From: Streptomyces radicis
GTDB taxonomy: Bacteria; Actinomycetota; Actinomycetes; Streptomycetales; Streptomycetaceae
Assembly: GCF_003626575.1 (NCBI RefSeq)
Contig: NZ_RBDY01000001.1
Location: 588,234-652,233, forward strand
Direction of reading: 5' to 3'
Length of the DNA: 64,000 bases
In this document: one piece after another, positions 32,695-42,160 of the stretch
How the letters are laid out: each line of letters opens with the position of its first letter
How positions within the stretch are numbered: the first letter of the stretch is position 1
Made by a program: the position numbers and the translations under genes
Notes under the pieces: generated by a model
What the model was told of the DNA's origin: nothing
The model's database searches: none
Seen by the model: only the letters and a program-made list of their open reading frames with translations

Positions 32695-35394
32695 TCAGGG
32701 GGCCTCTTCGGGGGCCAGGGCGAGGAGGGCGACAAGGGCGAGGACGCGCTGGGCGGCGTCGTTGGTGGCGACGGAGTTGTTGCTGTCGGGGGGCGAGGGC
32801 GCGCGGATTTCGTCCACCGGGTGGAGGACGGCGTCGCCATCGACGCGGACCGGCGGGTCCCAGGGGCGGCCCCGGGGGTCGTCGAGGTAGTGGGTCCAGG
32901 CGCGTTGGCGGAGGGCGGGGTCGTCGAGCTGCTCCCCGGCCCAGGCGGTGACCTTGGAGTAGATGGTGGGGAAGAGACCGGGGTCGAAGTCGCGGCCGTA
33001 GCGCTCGATCCGCTCCTCGGCCGGTGCCTGGGCGTAGCGGGCGAAGTCCAGCAGGGTCCTGCGGAACTCCGGCTCGTCGACGAGCTCGATGGTCTCGAAC
33101 ATGATCTGTTCGCCGCAGAAGGCCATGGTGAGGTTGTAGCCCCCGTCGAAGTCGCCGACGCCGAGGTCCGTCAGGTGACCGGTCGTGTGGTCCCATCCGA
33201 CGTGGCTGCCCGCCTCGCCGGTGAAGAGCCCGGCCGGGAAGGTCGCGATGTCGCGCATGCCGGTGGTGATCCGGTCGCGCCAGCGGGTGTCGCCGGTGCG
33301 TTCCCACTCGGTGAGCCAGTTGCTGACCAGCGCGTACCAGTCGGGCCCGATGCGGATGCGGCCCCGCATGGTCCGTTGCAGGGTGGCGTCGGCCTGGAGC
33401 GAGGCGCGCATCAGGTCGCCGATGAGCTCGTCGGCGGTGAGGTAGTGGAGGAAGCGGCGGGTGGCGGACTCGGAGACGCGGGCCTCCTTGGCGCCGTCGC
33501 CCCAGTGGAGCACGTTGTGGCGGCAGCCGAGACCGGCGAACCGGCCCGTGAGGTAGGTGTCGGTCTCGCTGAGGTGCCGGGTCATCGCGGACGCCAGGCG
33601 GAACGTGCGCGGGTCGCCGGTGCGCAGGAAGGCGTAACAGAGCATGGCGTCGGTGCCCAACTCGGCGTTGTCCCACGCGTATCCGCCCACGTCGTAGCGC
33701 CACGTGTGGCGGTCGGAGTCGTAGGTGTGCATGACGTCGCCGTGGTCCCAGAAGCCGTACCACGCGTGTTGCTCGACCTGGTGGGCGTAGAAGGCGACGG
33801 TGGCGTCGACGGAGTCCTCGAGCGCCCGGCGCGCCGGGGTGGAACGGTCGGGCAGGCCCCATCTGCCGAAGACCCCGGCGGCCAGGTACGTCCCGGGCGC
33901 GGCCACCACCTGGGGGCGTGCGGTCAGCGCCCCGGCGAGCTCGGCGATCCTGGCCCGGGGCGGGGTGGTGGGGAACGCCCACAGCTCCATGTCGGTGGAG
34001 CGGGAGATCCCTCGCGGATCGCCCCAGCCGTCGCGGCTGTCCTCGTAGGCCAGGGGGGCGCTGTGTCCCCCCTCGTCGTAGGGCCGCATGTCCATGGCGT
34101 GGCCCTCGGGGGACCAGGACCACAGCGTGACGGTGGCCCGGTCGGTGGCGGCGCCGGTGATGTCGAGGGCGCGCGGGTACTGCTGCCAGAAGTCGCGCAG
34201 CCCGAACCCCAGGCCGCCGCCGACGCCGCCGACGTAGCCGAGGCCGGGCGCCCGGTCGCCGTGACCGGCGTGGCGCAGCCAACTGACGCCCGGCCTGGTC
34301 CGTTTGGCGATCGAGAAGTGCGTGGCCGAGTCCTGGGCCAGCCGGAACTCGTTCCAGGTCGCGAGATCGAGGTGGCCGTCGCGGACCGGTTCGTCCCACT
34401 CGGCGACCGGCGGCGTGGCGGTACCGGCCACCTGCGCGGCGGTGACCTCCTCGCCCGGGTCCCGCCACAGGCCGGTCAGGACGCGCACCGGCTCGCCCCA
34501 CACCCCGCCGTCCCGCCCGGCGAAGCGGACATGACGGTCGTGCGGCTCGTCGGTCAACGGCACCGTGAGCCGCAGCCCGAGGCCCTTCACGAAGTCCCGT
34601 TCCGGGTCGCCGTCCCACACGAAGTGGTGCACCAGCCGGATCGACTCGGCACCGGCGGACAGGAAGATCCGCAGCGTCCAAGGGAAGAGCGCGCGGCCGT
34701 CGCCTTTTGGGGCGTCACCTCCGTGGCCGTCACCTCCGTGGCCGTCACCTCCGTCGCCGTCGCCGTCCTGGGCGTAGTGGCCGCTCAGCTTCACCACCGC
34801 GCGCACCGGGCCCGACTGTTCGATGTCCACCTCGGTGGCCACCCCGGTCCAGGCCGTGCGGCGGAGCGTGGCCGCGTCCCCCTCGTCGGGGCCCTCCTGG
34901 AGCAGCAGCGTCAACCGGCCGTCCACCGCGGTGATCCGCCCGTCGCGGCCGAGGGAGCGCAGCGGGGTCAGGCCGCCGCCCGCCACCCGCACGTCGACGA
35001 GCCCGTTGGACACCACGATGTCCCCGCCGTCGTGCCGCACGGTCACCGGCCGCTCGGGAGCCGTGGGCGCGCCCGGGGCGAGGTGGAGACCGTCGGCGCG
35101 CCCGGCGTCGGCGCCGACGCAGTGCCCGCTCCACTTGAGGCTGCCGTCGGGCCAGTAGGCCAACGGCCAGCTCTGCACGGGAACGCCGCGACCACGGGGG
35201 TCGGTGAGCGCGAACTCGGTGTCGGCGGCGACCCGGCCGCGTGGCCATGAGACGCCCCAGCGGGCGCCCGTCGTGGTCGAGGGAACGCCGTCGAGCCAGT
35301 GGAGGCGCACGGGCTCGACGGCGAGGGGCGTGTCGTCGGGCGGGAGCGGGCCGCGCGGGGCGGGTGCAGGCGTCAAGGTTTTGTCCTCGCTCAT
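32695..35394 (-). CDS. Exo-rhamnogalacturonan lyase family protein (RGLX/YetA-like)
   Basis: An 899-residue three-part enzyme of the exo-rhamnogalacturonan lyase (PcRGLX) family, which removes units from the rhamnogalacturonan I backbone by beta-elimination. The N-terminal beta domain has LHWLDGVPSTTTGARWGVSWPRG and LAYWPDGSLKWSGH. The central domain has DIEQSGPVRAVVKLSGHY. The C-terminal alpha/alpha domain has HAWYGFWDHGDVMHTYDSDRHTWRYDVGGYAWDNAELG. No signal peptide is seen, so it is probably cytoplasmic. A Gly/Asp/His low-complexity stretch (about residue 210-225) comes from a 15-bp tandem repeat near 34713-34760. Its start overlaps the GH42 stop (ATGA). Confidence 0.85.
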   Translation of the reverse strand: MSEDKTLTPAPAPRGPLPPDDTPLAVEPVRLHWLDGVPSTTTGARWGVSWPRGRVAADTEFALTDPRGRGVPVQSWPLAYWPDGSLKWSGHCVGADAGRADGLHLAPGAPTAPERPVTVRHDGGDIVVSNGLVDVRVAGGGLTPLRSLGRDGRITAVDGRLTLLLQEGPDEGDAATLRRTAWTGVATEVDIEQSGPVRAVVKLSGHYAQDGDGDGGDGHGGDGHGGDAPKGDGRALFPWTLRIFLSAGAESIRLVHHFVWDGDPERDFVKGLGLRLTVPLTDEPHDRHVRFAGRDGGVWGEPVRVLTGLWRDPGEEVTAAQVAGTATPPVAEWDEPVRDGHLDLATWNEFRLAQDSATHFSIAKRTRPGVSWLRHAGHGDRAPGLGYVGGVGGGLGFGLRDFWQQYPRALDITGAATDRATVTLWSWSPEGHAMDMRPYDEGGHSAPLAYEDSRDGWGDPRGISRSTDMELWAFPTTPPRARIAELAGALTARPQVVAAPGTYLAAGVFGRWGLPDRSTPARRALEDSVDATVAFYAHQVEQHAWYGFWDHGDVMHTYDSDRHTWRYDVGGYAWDNAELGTDAMLCYAFLRTGDPRTFRLASAMTRHLSETDTYLTGRFAGLGCRHNVLHWGDGAKEARVSESATRRFLHYLTADELIGDLMRASLQADATLQRTMRGRIRIGPDWYALVSNWLTEWERTGDTRWRDRITTGMRDIATFPAGLFTGEAGSHVGWDHTTGHLTDLGVGDFDGGYNLTMAFCGEQIMFETIELVDEPEFRRTLLDFARYAQAPAEERIERYGRDFDPGLFPTIYSKVTAWAGEQLDDPALRQRAWTHYLDDPRGRPWDPPVRVDGDAVLHPVDEIRAPSPPDSNNSVATNDAAQRVLALVALLALAPEEAP

Positions 35395-37493
35395 CGGTCG
35401 TCCCCGCGTTCGTGTTCCGTGGGATCCGCGTTCCTCGTACCCCGGGACTCGCGCAGGACGGCCGCGCCATAGGGCGGGAGGCGCAGCTTTCCGCCGGTGA
35501 TCGCGCCGGGGGGTTCGAGGAGGTCGACGGGGGCGTTCGGGGTGTCGCCCAGGGCGACGGTGACCTCCTCAGGGGTGTGGTTGATGAGGAAGAGGTGCTC
35601 GGTGCCGTCGGCGCCGCGGCGGCGGGCGGCCTCCACGCCGTCGGTGGTCTCGAGGACCGGGGTGACCCCGGCGCCGGTGACGCTCGCGAGGACGACGCGG
35701 CGCAGGGTGTCGGGGTCGGGCGAGGTGCCCAGGTAGGTGGCGGTGCCCGCGCCGTGACGGTGGCGGGTCACGGCGGGCACGCCCTTGAGCTCGCCTTCGG
35801 TGTAGGTGGCCAGGGCCTCGGCGCCGTCGAGCTCGATGACGTCCTGCCAGTCGTGGGCCGTGCCCGGGTGCCCGGCGTGGCCGAGTCCATGGGTCTCGCC
35901 CGGCTGGAGGGGGTTGAACTCGTCGATGTGGATGCCCAGCACGTCGCGGAACGCCCCGGGGTGGCCGCCGTCCCGCACCCGGTCGTGTTCGTCGACGATG
36001 CCCGAGAAGTAGGACATCAGCAGATGCCGTCCGCCATGGACGAAGGCGGTGAGGTTGGCGGCGCCCGCGTCGTCCACCAGGTACAGGTTCGGCACGACGA
36101 CCAGCCGGTAGGCGCCCAGGTCGTCGTGCGGGTGGACGAAGTCGACGGGGATGTTGGCGTTCCACAGCGGGCGGTAGTGGTCGAGGACGCGGGCCTTGAG
36201 GTCAAGGTCCTGGGAAGGGTGGTTGGGCCCCTCCACGGCCCACCAGTTCTCCCAGTCCCAGACGATCGCGACCTCGGCGGGGTCGCATGTGCCGCCGACC
36301 AGGTCCGCCAGGTGCGTCAGGTCCCGGCCCAGCTCCTTCACCTCACGCCACGTGCGGGTGCGGGTGCCGCCGTGCGGGAGCATCGCGGAGTGGAAGGGTT
36401 CCGCCCCGGCGCGGGACTGGCGCCACTGGAAGAACATGACGGAGTCGGCGCCGCGGGCGACGGCCTGGAGGGAGAGGACGCGCATCCGCCCGGCCGCGCG
36501 GGCGGAGTTGCGGCGGCGCTGGACGTTGGCGCCGGTGGCCGACTCCATCACCAGCCATGGCCTGCCGCCGCGCAGGGAGCGCATCAGGTCGAACTGGTAG
36601 GCCGCGTGGATCTGGCCCTCGGGATCCCAGGTGTTGGGGTAGACGTCGATGGAGACGACGTCCTCATCGGCGGCCCAACGCCGGTAGTCGAGTTCCTTGA
36701 ACGCCCCCATGAAGTTGGTCGTGACCGGCAGGTCCGGGCTGTGGCGGCGGACGATGTCCCGCTCGGCGAGGAAGCACTCGAGCGAGGCCGCGTCCGCGAA
36801 CCGGTGGAAGTCGAGTCGCTGCCCCGGGTTCGGGCCGGACAGCTGTCGGCCCACCGGGGTGCCGACGTGGTCGAACGAGTCGTAGCGCTGCCCCCAGAAC
36901 GCCGTGCCCCACGCCTCGTTCAGGGCGTCGACGGTGCCGTAGCGGGCGGCCAGCCACCGGCGGAAGTGGGCGACCGAGGCGGGGCAGTGGCACGCCCGGC
37001 CGATGTACTCGTTGCCGATGTGCCACATGGCGAGCGCCGGGTGGTCGGCGTAGCGCTCGGCCAGCCGCTCGGTGATCCGCGCCGCGTGGTGGCGGAAGAC
37101 GGGGGAGGAGACGCAGTACTGGTTGCGGGCGCCGAACCGGTAGACATGGCCGTCGGCGTCGACCGGCAGCGTCTCGGGGTGGACATGGGCCAGCCAGGAC
37201 GGCGGTGCGGCGGTGGGCGTGGCCAGGTCGACGCCGATGTCCGCCTGGGCCAGCAGATCCATGACCTCGTCGAGCCAGCCGAACGCGAAGACGCCAGGGC
37301 TCGGCTCAAGGAGTCCCCACGAGAAGACCCCCACGGTCACCAGGTTCACCCCGGTCTCCCGCATCAGGCGGACGTCCTCACGCCACACCTCCTTGGGCCA
37401 CTGCTCGGGGTTGTAGTCACCGCCGAACGCCAGGCCCCGAAGGCGGTGCCTCAGGCCGGTGAGGCGCTCCTCGGCGCGGTCGGGGTGGGACAT
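35391..37493 (-). CDS. GH42 beta-galactosidase
   Basis: A 700-residue GH42 enzyme. The barrel starts FGGDYNPEQWPKEVWREDV. The acid/base Glu162 is in MWHIGNEYIG and the nucleophile Glu317 in WLVMESATG. A Cys pair ACHC follows the acid/base as in zinc-binding members. The central beta-galactosidase trimerisation domain and a short C-terminal domain complete the protein. No signal peptide is present, so it acts on imported galactosides, for example galactan side chains of rhamnogalacturonan I. ATG 37493 has AGGA 6-7 nt upstream. It is coupled to the lyase gene by a 4-base overlap. Confidence 0.93.
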   Translation of the reverse strand: MSHPDRAEERLTGLRHRLRGLAFGGDYNPEQWPKEVWREDVRLMRETGVNLVTVGVFSWGLLEPSPGVFAFGWLDEVMDLLAQADIGVDLATPTAAPPSWLAHVHPETLPVDADGHVYRFGARNQYCVSSPVFRHHAARITERLAERYADHPALAMWHIGNEYIGRACHCPASVAHFRRWLAARYGTVDALNEAWGTAFWGQRYDSFDHVGTPVGRQLSGPNPGQRLDFHRFADAASLECFLAERDIVRRHSPDLPVTTNFMGAFKELDYRRWAADEDVVSIDVYPNTWDPEGQIHAAYQFDLMRSLRGGRPWLVMESATGANVQRRRNSARAAGRMRVLSLQAVARGADSVMFFQWRQSRAGAEPFHSAMLPHGGTRTRTWREVKELGRDLTHLADLVGGTCDPAEVAIVWDWENWWAVEGPNHPSQDLDLKARVLDHYRPLWNANIPVDFVHPHDDLGAYRLVVVPNLYLVDDAGAANLTAFVHGGRHLLMSYFSGIVDEHDRVRDGGHPGAFRDVLGIHIDEFNPLQPGETHGLGHAGHPGTAHDWQDVIELDGAEALATYTEGELKGVPAVTRHRHGAGTATYLGTSPDPDTLRRVVLASVTGAGVTPVLETTDGVEAARRRGADGTEHLFLINHTPEEVTVALGDTPNAPVDLLEPPGAITGGKLRLPPYGAAVLRESRGTRNADPTEHERGDDR

Positions 37494-37509
37494 GCGCTTT
37501 CCTCTCTTC

Positions 37510-37543
37510 TGCCAGCTCTTCATGCCTGCCAGCTCTTCATGCC
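37510..37543. repeat. 17-bp perfect tandem duplication in the GH42 leader
   Basis: TGCCAGCTCTTCATGCC occurs twice in succession at 37510-37526 and 37527-37543, between the lipoprotein stop at 37551 and the GH42 start. It extends the leader by 17 nt, moves no known site, and looks recent. Confidence 0.85.
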
Positions 37544-37550
37544 TCGGGTG

Positions 37551-39596
37551 TCACAGGGCACGTCGGACGTCTTCGAGCGACTCCCCGATCAGGGCCAGGT
37601 TCTGGATGGCGGCCAGCCCGTACTGCGCGGCGTCGTTCGTGGTGACGCCCGGCAGCTCCGTCACGGGCTCGGCGACGTTCGGGCCCTGGACGTGGACGGG
37701 CAGCCGGTCGGGGTCGAGCTCGTTGAGGTTCTTCCGGTTCCCCGCTCCCGTGAGGAAGATCCGCCAGGCCCGCTCGGCCAGGTTCCGGTCGCCGAGCTTG
37801 TGGGCGGCCCAGGCCAGCAGCCGGGTGTGCGGGACCTCGGAGAACGCCTCGCCGCTGTCCAGCCAGACCGCCCAGGTCTCCGTCTCCTGCTGCTCGGCGG
37901 GCGCCAGGCACAGTCGGCAGAAGTCGAGCCACGCCGCCTCGAACTCGGGCACGTCCACCAGGTCGAGGATCTCGGTGACGACCTCGACGATCCCGAAGAG
38001 CGCGCTCAGATGGGAGATGTACCTGCGGTCCCCTGTGGTGTCGAAGCGCCCGGTGGCCGTGTCGAAGTGCGCGATGCCCGTGAGGTAACGCCGCGGCATG
38101 CGCCCGATGTCCGTCATCGTCTCGACGATGCGCCGACGGGCCAGCGGGTCGCCTGTCCGTTCCCACTGGGTGAGCCAACTGGCGAGCAGCGCGCCGTAGT
38201 CGATGCCGAGGTCGACCTCGAGGGCCCCCGGGTCGAGCGGCCTCAGCCCCTTGCGGGATCCGACCGCGCGGTTGCGGTCCAGGTCGATCAGGGTCTGATC
38301 GGTGACGGCGACCTCGTCGAGCAGCTCACCGGTGCGTTCGTCGGCGGTGAGGAAGTGGTGGAACCGGCGGTAGACGGCGCTCGAGACGCGCAGCTGCTTG
38401 CACGAACAGCCCCAATGCTGGACGTTGTGCCGCGTGCCGAACCCCGCGAACGGGCCCGCGTGGTAGACGTCGACCTCCCCGGTGTGGCGGGTCATCGCCT
38501 CGGCGAGGCGGAAGGTGGCGGCGTCGCCGGTGCGCAGGAACGACAGCCACAGCCACAGGTCGGGCGAGAACTCGGAGTTGGCCCAGGCGTACCCGCCGAT
38601 GTCGTAGCGCCACGTGTGACGGTCGGCGTCGTAGGTGTGCATGATGTCGCCGTAGTCCCAGAACCCGTACCACCTGCGCTCGTCGACCTGGTCACGGTAG
38701 TGGTCCACGAGCAGGTCGAGCCGGTCCTCGATCGCGGCGGCCGTCGCGCTGGAGCGGTCGGGCAGCGACCAGGTGCCGAAGACCCCCGCCGCCTTGATCC
38801 GCTCCGGCGGGCAGACGAGCTGGGGCGGCCTGGCGCAGGCGTCGGCGCGGGCGTCGAGGGACGCGTGGTCCGCCGTGGCACCGGCCGCTCGCAGGGTCAA
38901 CTCGTGTGTGCGGCCGACGCCGTGCGCGTCCCCGAAGCCGGGCTTGTAGTCCTCGTAGGTCACCCCGACCGCCTCGCGCTGCTCGTCCCGCGTCCGCTGG
39001 TGCTCGCCGTCGTGGTAGAAGCGCACATCCATCGGGCGGGCCTCGGGCGACCACAGCCAGGTCGTCAGGGAGGCCACGTCGGTGGCCGCGTCGCGCACGT
39101 CGATCTGGGTGGGGTGGGACTGCCAGAATCCGCGCAGCCCCATCTCGAGGCCGCCGTCGCCGCTGCCGAGGTAGGCGTAGCCGCGCGAGCGCGTGCCGCC
39201 CGGCACGGTGATCCAGCCGTGGCCACGTCCCGTGCGCTTGCGGACGGTGTAGCCGTCGGCACTCAGCTGCTCCAGGGTCCAGTCGTTCCACGTCGGAACG
39301 TGCCGGATGATCCGCCGCCACGAGTCGGGAGCCCCGAGCGTCGGCCTGCCGTCGGTGTGCCGCCCCGTCGCCAGGACGACCGCGCGCACCGGCCCGCTCT
39401 GCTCGACGCGGACGGACTCGACCCGCCCTTGGAAGGCGGCGCGGTGACGCCCCTCGGGGTCGTCGGCGCGCTCGGCGCCCCCGCCCCCGCCGCCGCCACA
39501 GCCGGTGAGGCCGAGCCCCAGGGCGGACAGGGAACCGGCGAGGAAGGTGCGGCGGCCGAGCGCGGGACGGGTGGATCGTCCGGGGATTGCGGTCAT
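37551..39596 (-). CDS. Secreted exo-rhamnogalacturonan-lyase-like lipoprotein, internally shortened
   Basis: A 681-residue paralogue of the 899-residue lyase. The N-terminus has a Tat motif (RRTFLAGS) and a lipobox LTGC followed by a Gly run, so it is exported folded and lipid-anchored. The mature part starts only at the second domain (VRVEQSGPVRAVVLATGRH); the first domain is missing. About 90 residues that lie between that strand and TWNDWTLEQLSADGYTV in the paralogue are absent. The C-terminal catalytic part with RWYGFWDYGDIMHTYDADRHTWRYDIGGYAW is intact. It is either a trimmed but active exoenzyme or a decaying one. ATG 39596 has GGAG 6 nt before it. Confidence 0.72.
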   Translation of the reverse strand: MTAIPGRSTRPALGRRTFLAGSLSALGLGLTGCGGGGGGGAERADDPEGRHRAAFQGRVESVRVEQSGPVRAVVLATGRHTDGRPTLGAPDSWRRIIRHVPTWNDWTLEQLSADGYTVRKRTGRGHGWITVPGGTRSRGYAYLGSGDGGLEMGLRGFWQSHPTQIDVRDAATDVASLTTWLWSPEARPMDVRFYHDGEHQRTRDEQREAVGVTYEDYKPGFGDAHGVGRTHELTLRAAGATADHASLDARADACARPPQLVCPPERIKAAGVFGTWSLPDRSSATAAAIEDRLDLLVDHYRDQVDERRWYGFWDYGDIMHTYDADRHTWRYDIGGYAWANSEFSPDLWLWLSFLRTGDAATFRLAEAMTRHTGEVDVYHAGPFAGFGTRHNVQHWGCSCKQLRVSSAVYRRFHHFLTADERTGELLDEVAVTDQTLIDLDRNRAVGSRKGLRPLDPGALEVDLGIDYGALLASWLTQWERTGDPLARRRIVETMTDIGRMPRRYLTGIAHFDTATGRFDTTGDRRYISHLSALFGIVEVVTEILDLVDVPEFEAAWLDFCRLCLAPAEQQETETWAVWLDSGEAFSEVPHTRLLAWAAHKLGDRNLAERAWRIFLTGAGNRKNLNELDPDRLPVHVQGPNVAEPVTELPGVTTNDAAQYGLAAIQNLALIGESLEDVRRAL

Positions 39597-39652
39597 GTCG
39601 AGCTCCGTTTCAGGACGCGTCATCGCGCCCTTTTCGTGCCTTCGAGCAGATG

Positions 39653-40345
39653 TCAGGGGGTGGTCTTCGCCGCCGGGCGCGGATCGGCGAGCCGGGATTC
39701 GTTCTCGGCGAAGAACCGGAGCGCCAGCCATGTGCTGAGGAAGCACCACGCGCCCACCGCGACGAGCAGCGGCAGGATCGTGAGGCGGGACGACGCGTAG
39801 GCGAGGGCCGCCGGCACGAGCAGCTGGAGGACGCTGGGAACGGGGTTGGCCAGCGCGAACCTGAGTCCCTTCGTGAGGAACTGTCGGCGTGGCACGTCGT
39901 AGTGGACATACAGGCCGGGCAGCCAGCAGCCGACCGCCACCAGCACCACGAGTGCGGCGAGGGTGGACAGCCGCGGCACCGCGGCCTCGGGCCCGGCGGC
40001 GGAGAAGAGGACGTAGTTCCAGCCCAGCGCCGCCCCCAGCACGGCCGGGGGCAGCAACGCCACGTTCGCCCCGACCAGTTCGGCGCGCCAGGTCCTGGCG
40101 AACGTGGCCACCGGTCGGCGCGGCCGCCCGGCGAGGTGCTCGCGGACGCAGTGCGCGGCCGCGACGGTCGCGGGGGCCGCCCCGAGGACCACGCCCCCGA
40201 GCAGCGTGAAGAGCAACCACAGGGCGTTCAGCCGCGCCATCAGCGAAACGACCGAGCACGCCTCGTACAGCCGAATGGTCCAGTGCTCGCCCGAGCGTGA
40301 CACGTCGTCGACCGCGGCTGGGCGCGCGAGTCCGATCTTCTCCAT
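39653..40345 (-). CDS. YesL family (DUF624) membrane protein
   Basis: A 230-residue membrane protein with five or so hydrophobic segments: LMARLNALWLLFTLLGGVVLG, LVGANVALLPPAVLGAALGW, LAALVVLVAVGCWLPGLYV, VLQLLVPAALAY and LLVAVGAWCFLSTW. The order and the PATVAAAHCVREHL loop match the YesL/DUF624 family, which in Bacillus lies in the rhamnogalacturonan-use operon and in Streptomyces beside sugar importers. Function is unknown, perhaps transporter assembly. ATG 40345 is preceded by GGAGG 10 nt away. It leads the minus-strand YesL, lipoprotein lyase, GH42, lyase operon. Confidence 0.82.
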   Translation of the reverse strand: MEKIGLARPAAVDDVSRSGEHWTIRLYEACSVVSLMARLNALWLLFTLLGGVVLGAAPATVAAAHCVREHLAGRPRRPVATFARTWRAELVGANVALLPPAVLGAALGWNYVLFSAAGPEAAVPRLSTLAALVVLVAVGCWLPGLYVHYDVPRRQFLTKGLRFALANPVPSVLQLLVPAALAYASSRLTILPLLVAVGAWCFLSTWLALRFFAENESRLADPRPAAKTTP

Positions 40346-40435
40346 GGGACATCCCCCTCCTCCCTGAGGCCCTCGGGCACGGACGGTTGCGGCCTGGCGT
40401 GCGGGTGGGCGCGCTGTGGTCGCCTCTGGAAATGT

Positions 40436-40451
40436 CTTCCAAAAATTTCTG
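40436..40451. promoter_or_regulatory. LacI-type operator candidate before yesL
   Basis: CTTCCAAAAATTTCTG, whose reverse complement is CAGAAATTTTTGGAAG, resembles CAGAAACTTTAGGAAAG at the LacI gene's own promoter (43325-43341). It lies in the yesL-GH43 intergenic region. Confidence 0.45.
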
Positions 40452-40500
40452 CTGCCGGATAACATCACGCCCAGATGGGTCGGTCAAGCCTGCCTGCACG

Positions 40501-40514
40501 GAAACCTTCGGAAA
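40501..40514. promoter_or_regulatory. LacI-type operator candidate before GH43
   Basis: GAAACCTTCGGAAA matches GAAACTTTAGGAAA from 43327-43340 (reverse strand) at 12 of 14 positions. It lies about 125 bp before the GH43 start. Confidence 0.45.
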
Positions 40515-40637
40515 CTCCAGAGGGTGTCGCACCCCGCGGGACGGGACGCGTCACCCCACGCGACGAGACCGCGACAGCCCGAGGACGCCGGGCGCGTCGC
40601 GCGTCCCTCCGGTCGAGGAAAGGCAAGGTCGCATGCG

Positions 40638-42125
40638 ATGCCGCTTGATGACACGGGTCGTGCCGACGCGGAAAGCACCCCGATCGTGTCGGGGATGTCC
40701 CCCGATCCGTCGATCTGCCGGACGGACGAGGGCTACTTCCTGGCGCACTCGTCGTTCGAGTACAGCCCCGGCGTGCCCGTCTGGCACTCGCCCGACCTGG
40801 TGAGCTGGCGCCAGGTCGCCAACGCGCTGACGAGCGACGACCAGTTCCCGGCGGGCCGGTCGTCGGCGAGCCGCGGAATCTGGGCCCCCACACTGCGACA
40901 CCGCGACGGGACGTTCTGGCTGATCACCACGAACATGGACGACCCACGCGGCGGCCATCAGGTCTACCGCGCGACCGACCCGGCGGGCCCGTGGTCCGCG
41001 CCGGTCCACCTCACCGAGCTCAACGGCATCGACCCCGACCTGGCCTGGGACGACGAGGGGGTCTGCCTGGTGTCCTACTGCTCATGGTCCCACGGCGCAG
41101 CCGGTATCCGGCAGGTCGCGGTGGACCTGGCGAGCGGCAAGCTCATCGAGGAGCCGCGATGGATCTGGCACGGCACCGGGCTGAGCCATCCCGAGGGGCC
41201 GCACCTGTACCGGCGCGGGAGCTGGTGGTACCTGGTCATCGCCGAGGGCGGCACCGAGCGGGGCCACGTCGTGTCGGTCGCGCGCTCACGCGGCCCGCGC
41301 GGCCCTTTCGAGTCCGCGCCGCACAACCCCGTCTACACCCACCGCGGCATCCGGCACCCGGTCCAGAGCGTCGGCCATGCCGACCTGGTGGAGCGCCCCG
41401 ACGGGACATGGGCGGCCGTTCATCTCGGCACACGCCCGCGCGGCGGCACCCCGCGCTTCCACGTCAACGGGCGGGAGACGTTCCTCGCCGACGTGTCCTG
41501 GGCCGAGGACTGGCCGCACTTCGCGCCGGCGAAGGCGCGCGTCCCCTTGGGGCAGCGGGACTTCGAGGACGCGTTCGCCGCGCCCGCGCTCGACCTCAGG
41601 TGGGTCTCGCCGGGGGCCCGCCCTGAGCGATTCGCCCGCGGCGTGCCCGAGGGTGTGGTCGTGGGGCACGCGCCGAGCGGGAACGGCGAGCCGTCAGGGC
41701 TGTTCGCCCGGGTCGCCGGGGACCACTGGGAGGCCGAGTTCGTCCTCACGCCTGGCAGCGCCGACTGCACCGTCGCGCTCCGGCTCGACGGCCGCCACTG
41801 GTACGGGCTGCGGGCCGCGGGCGGCGAGGTCACGGCCGTCGCGCGCGTCGGACAGCTCCTGACCGTCCTCGGCACCCGGCCCCTGCCCGACTCCCCTGTC
41901 ACCCTCCGCGTCCGCTCCACGGAGCCGACCTGGAACGGACCGGACGACATCGAGCTGGGCATCGGAGACGGCACCGGCACCGGCACCGACGTGCTCGGCC
42001 GACTCGACGGACGCTACCTCTCGACCGAGGTGGCGGGCGGGTTCACCGGCCGCCTGGTCGGCGTGTGGGCCGACTCGGGCGAAGTCCTCGTCCACCGGGC
42101 CCGGTTCACCGAACGGCGTGCCTGA
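40638..42125 (+). CDS. GH43 family glycoside hydrolase with C-terminal beta-sandwich
   Basis: A 495-residue protein. The five-bladed GH43 propeller has catalytic base Asp23 (MSPDPSICR), the pKa-modulating Asp132 (LNGIDPDLAWD) and acid Glu186 (GLSHPEGPHLY). WAPTLRHRDGTFWLITTNMDDPRGG is typical of the beta-xylosidase/arabinofuranosidase subfamilies. A LamG/DUF1349-like sandwich occupies the last 190 residues. No signal peptide is seen, so it acts on imported arabino- or xylo-oligosaccharides. ATG 40638 has AAGG 9 nt upstream. It is divergent from the yesL operon with an operator between them, so both are probably controlled by the adjacent LacI protein. Confidence 0.9.
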   Translation: MPLDDTGRADAESTPIVSGMSPDPSICRTDEGYFLAHSSFEYSPGVPVWHSPDLVSWRQVANALTSDDQFPAGRSSASRGIWAPTLRHRDGTFWLITTNMDDPRGGHQVYRATDPAGPWSAPVHLTELNGIDPDLAWDDEGVCLVSYCSWSHGAAGIRQVAVDLASGKLIEEPRWIWHGTGLSHPEGPHLYRRGSWWYLVIAEGGTERGHVVSVARSRGPRGPFESAPHNPVYTHRGIRHPVQSVGHADLVERPDGTWAAVHLGTRPRGGTPRFHVNGRETFLADVSWAEDWPHFAPAKARVPLGQRDFEDAFAAPALDLRWVSPGARPERFARGVPEGVVVGHAPSGNGEPSGLFARVAGDHWEAEFVLTPGSADCTVALRLDGRHWYGLRAAGGEVTAVARVGQLLTVLGTRPLPDSPVTLRVRSTEPTWNGPDDIELGIGDGTGTGTDVLGRLDGRYLSTEVAGGFTGRLVGVWADSGEVLVHRARFTERRA

Positions 42126-42160
42126 GGCGGGCCGAACGGGTCAGGCGTCAGGACGGGTCG

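Noticed and set aside
35241..39800. A 1519-codon open frame on the plus strand over the GH42 and lyase genes
   Set aside because: It is the exact antisense of genes with complete catalytic motifs; its composition (Gly/Val/Arg rich, no domain) is the usual mirror of high third-position GC.
40386..40500. Upstream start for GH43 at an in-frame TTG near 40416
   Set aside because: It would read through operator-like DNA and give a non-conserved N-terminus; ATG 40638 fits the family start.
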